Origin: Propionibacteriaceae bacterium
GTDB taxonomy: Bacteria > Actinomycetota > Actinomycetes > Propionibacteriales > Propionibacteriaceae
Direction: 5' to 3'
DNA: 6,140 bases
Assembly (NCBI GenBank): GCA_031272685.1
Contig: JAISTI010000139.1
Location: 1-6,140 of the forward strand
This document shows, piece by piece, positions 4,437 through 6,140 of the stretch. Numbering within the stretch: the first letter of the stretch is position 1; each line of letters starts with the position of its first letter. Made by a program: the position numbers and the translations under genes. The notes beneath the pieces are model-generated. The model searched no databases. It saw only the letters and a list, made by a program, of their open reading frames with translations, and was not told the origin of the DNA.

Positions 4437-5741
4437 ATGCGCGGCAAGGTTTCACTGCTCGCCGGGTTTGGCCTGTTCACGTACGCGTTCCTCACCGCCG
4501 AGTTGCTGTTCAACACCTGCGCGGCTGGTGTGCTTGGCGAGGCTGCGGCACTGCCGCTATACGGCGGGGGCTGCCTGGCGGCTGCCGCCGGCTATCTGCT
4601 CTGGCCGCTCGCCTGCCGCTTGCCCCCCGACCGCCACCGGCAAGCCTTGCTGGCGGTCGCCGCGCTGGGAGCCTTCTGCTCGCTGGTCTTGCCTTTCGCC
4701 GCCAACCCGGCGCTGCTAGTCGCCGCCTACCTGCTGGGCTTGCTGCTGGCGGGAATGACAGGCGGGGCGGCCCTGCACGGCCTGGCCCGCCAACTCCCGC
4801 TCCCCCGCCTGGGCATCACGATTGCCGCGCCCTACGCCGGCGCGTTCGCGCTGCAGGCGCTCGCCACCTGGGCGGCCGGGCTGCTCGCCGAGCCCTTCGC
4901 CGCCGCGCTGCAACACTGCCTCGTCGCCGCCGCGTTGGCGGCCGCCGGGCTGCTGCTGCCGGTCGCCTGGCCGGAGGCGCCCCGCCCCACGCCCACCACC
5001 ACCGCCCGCACCACCCGCTATCTGTGGCTGGGCCTGGCTTCCTGCGTCGTCATCTGCTGCCTGTTCGGGCTGGCGGACGGCATCGTGATGAACCTGTACA
5101 CCGGGCAGCAGTTGGACGCGCAGGACGCGGTGCGGCTGATCTGTATCCCAGGCATCCTGTTCGCCGGGTGGATGGCGGACGTCAAAGAGGGCTCGCTGTT
5201 CCCCTTCGCCACCATCGCGGCCATGACGGCGATAATCGTCGCCTTCCACCTCTTCAACACCGCCGAAACCTTCAACGCCGCTCTTGGCTGTGTGTACTTC
5301 TTCGGCTCGTTCATGACGATGTACTCGATAGCTGTGTTCGTCGGCCGGGCAGTGCGCACCGCGAACCCCTCCCGGTGGGCGGTAGCCGGACGGGCGGCGA
5401 AATACCTTGTCGGCGGCATTTTCGCCCTAACATCCGCTGCGCTCTTCAACGCCCTGGGCTTGCTCTGGGTGACGGCGGTTTACGTGCTGGCGCTTATCGC
5501 CCTGCTCGGCGTCCGCCTGCTCAGCCCGACCCTGAACGCCCTGCCGCCGGAAGATGTCGCCGACGACCCGCCAGACGCGCTGTCCGAGCGCGAGCATGAG
5601 GTGCTGGCCATGCTGCGCTCCGGCGCCACCACCGCCGAAATCTCCGCCCGGCTTTTCATCACGCAGAACACCGTGCGCGTGCACATCCGCAACATCAAGC
5701 GCAAGACGGGTGCCCCCACCCGCGAACACCTCGCCCGTTAA
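4437..5741 (+). CDS. Twelve-helix membrane protein fused to a LuxR/GerE helix-turn-helix regulator
   Basis: A one-component membrane transcription regulator of 434 residues. Hydrophobic segments fit about 12 helices (roughly 5-27, 41-60, 68-88, 92-117, 125-150, 155-177, 194-216, 231-247, 255-273, 280-303, 319-338, 341-362) with a break near 178-193, the 6+6 layout of major-facilitator-type proteins. An acidic linker (369-381) leads to a C-terminal GerE domain (382-434): LSEREHEVLAML, then TTAEISARLFITQNTVRVHIRNIKRK split across helices 2-4 and the REHLAR end, matching the LuxR DNA-binding family. An even helix number puts both ends in the cytoplasm, so the HTH can reach DNA. No receiver domain or acyl-homoserine-lactone domain is present, so the membrane part is the likely sensor; its ligand is unknown. 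Such fusions are known, notably in gut Coriobacteriia, often next to the genes they control. It diverges from the FN3 operon, and its stop overlaps that of tlyA. Confidence 0.92.
   Translation: MRGKVSLLAGFGLFTYAFLTAELLFNTCAAGVLGEAAALPLYGGGCLAAAAGYLLWPLACRLPPDRHRQALLAVAALGAFCSLVLPFAANPALLVAAYLLGLLLAGMTGGAALHGLARQLPLPRLGITIAAPYAGAFALQALATWAAGLLAEPFAAALQHCLVAAALAAAGLLLPVAWPEAPRPTPTTTARTTRYLWLGLASCVVICCLFGLADGIVMNLYTGQQLDAQDAVRLICIPGILFAGWMADVKEGSLFPFATIAAMTAIIVAFHLFNTAETFNAALGCVYFFGSFMTMYSIAVFVGRAVRTANPSRWAVAGRAAKYLVGGIFALTSAALFNALGLLWVTAVYVLALIALLGVRLLSPTLNALPPEDVADDPPDALSEREHEVLAMLRSGATTAEISARLFITQNTVRVHIRNIKRKTGAPTREHLAR
5707..5722 (-). terminator. Stem-loop inside the LuxR 3' end, possible tlyA terminator
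   Basis: CGGGTG (5707-5712) and CACCCG (5717-5722) form a perfect 6-bp stem with a 4-nt loop. Read leftward it begins 15 bp past the tlyA stop and is followed by TCTTGCGCTTGATGTT, which is only weakly T-rich. It is placed where a tlyA terminator would have to be, within the LuxR coding sequence, but it may simply reflect codon choice. Confidence 0.25.
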
Positions 5742-6140
5742 GCCCGCCGCAGCTTCAGGAAGAACTCGGTGTTGCCGTGTTCCCCGGGCAGCCGGCTCTC
5801 GCCCTGCCAGACGGCCTCCCAGCCCAGTTCCGCGGCGGCGGCCACCACGCCGGTGACGGCTTCGGCGCGCAAGCCCTCGTTTTTCACCACGCCACGGGAA
5901 TCCAACCCGCATTTCCCCACCTCGAATTGCGGCTTGACCAGCAGCAACGCGGTTCCCGCCGGTTTCGCCGCCGCCAGCAGCGGCCGCAGCAGGAGCTTCA
6001 GTGAGATGAAAGAGACGTCGGCCACCACCAAATCCACCGGCTCGCCGCCCACATCCGCAAGGGTGAGCCCGCGCAGGTTCAGCCCTTCCACCGCCACCAC
6101 CCGCGGGTCGGCGCGCAGCGCCGCGTCGAGCTGCCCGTGG
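5738..6140 (-). CDS. tlyA: TlyA-family rRNA 2'-O-methyltransferase/hemolysin, N-terminal part outside the window
   Basis: The C-terminal 133 residues of an S-adenosylmethionine-dependent methyltransferase. In mycobacteria TlyA 2'-O-methylates C1409 of 16S and C1920 of 23S rRNA and so confers capreomycin sensitivity; it was first described as a haemolysin. Seen: HGQLDAALRADPRV at the window edge (the family's GQL segment), VADVSFISL with the catalytic Asp (residue 41 of the visible part), LLVKPQFEVGK with the catalytic Lys (69), and GNTEFFLKLRR with the conserved Glu (125) near the end. The full family is about 250-280 residues; the missing half carries the S4 RNA-binding domain and the first catalytic Lys. 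The TAA stop at 5740-5738 overlaps the convergent LuxR stop. In related genomes nadK usually follows directly. Confidence 0.95.
   Translation of the reverse strand, partial: HGQLDAALRADPRVVAVEGLNLRGLTLADVGGEPVDLVVADVSFISLKLLLRPLLAAAKPAGTALLLVKPQFEVGKCGLDSRGVVKNEGLRAEAVTGVVAAAAELGWEAVWQGESRLPGEHGNTEFFLKLRRA

Noticed and set aside
4716..5249. Leftward 177-codon frame opposite the LuxR gene
   Set aside because: Gly/Gln/Arg low-complexity product, as expected from the complement of Ala/Leu-rich membrane helices; no family features.

Overview
The window is GC-rich DNA that reads as an actinobacterial (Actinomycetota) chromosome. The grounds are strong G/C bias at third codon positions, a proline/glutamine-rich single-pass membrane protein of a type common in that phylum, and the neighbouring core genes tlyA and nadK. 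The class cannot be settled from the sequence. LuxR-type proteins with about 12 membrane helices are especially familiar from Coriobacteriia, whereas the Pro/Gln-rich membrane protein looks more like Actinomycetes.

Layout. The two ends are core genes read leftward: the C-terminal half of TlyA (rRNA 2'-O-methyltransferase/hemolysin family, right edge) and nearly all of NAD kinase (left edge, last few codons missing). In many actinobacteria these two are adjacent (tlyA-nadK-recN). Here about 4.9 kb separates them and holds three non-core genes. From right to left these are a rightward gene for a 12-helix membrane protein fused to a C-terminal LuxR/GerE helix-turn-helix (4437-5741), a leftward gene for a 780-residue secreted protein with fibronectin-III-like domains (1885-4227), and a leftward gene for a 300-residue bitopic membrane protein with three regularly spaced cysteine modules (975-1877).

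How the genes may work together. The secreted protein and the bitopic protein form a tight operon: the gap is 7 bp, and the downstream ribosome binding site overlaps the upstream stop codon. This operon diverges from the LuxR gene across a 209-bp region (4228-4436) rich in inverted repeats, including a 19-bp AT-rich dyad and a 12-bp perfect palindrome next to the LuxR ribosome binding site. The simplest reading, which is inference, is a self-contained surface module in which a membrane-embedded one-component regulator senses a small molecule or envelope state and controls the adjacent secreted/envelope proteins and perhaps itself. No transposase, integrase, tRNA, CRISPR array or rRNA was seen.

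The junctions are compact. The LuxR gene and tlyA converge with their stop codons overlapping on a shared TTAA. nadK appears to carry its own promoter, possibly giving a leaderless mRNA, as would be needed once it was separated from tlyA.
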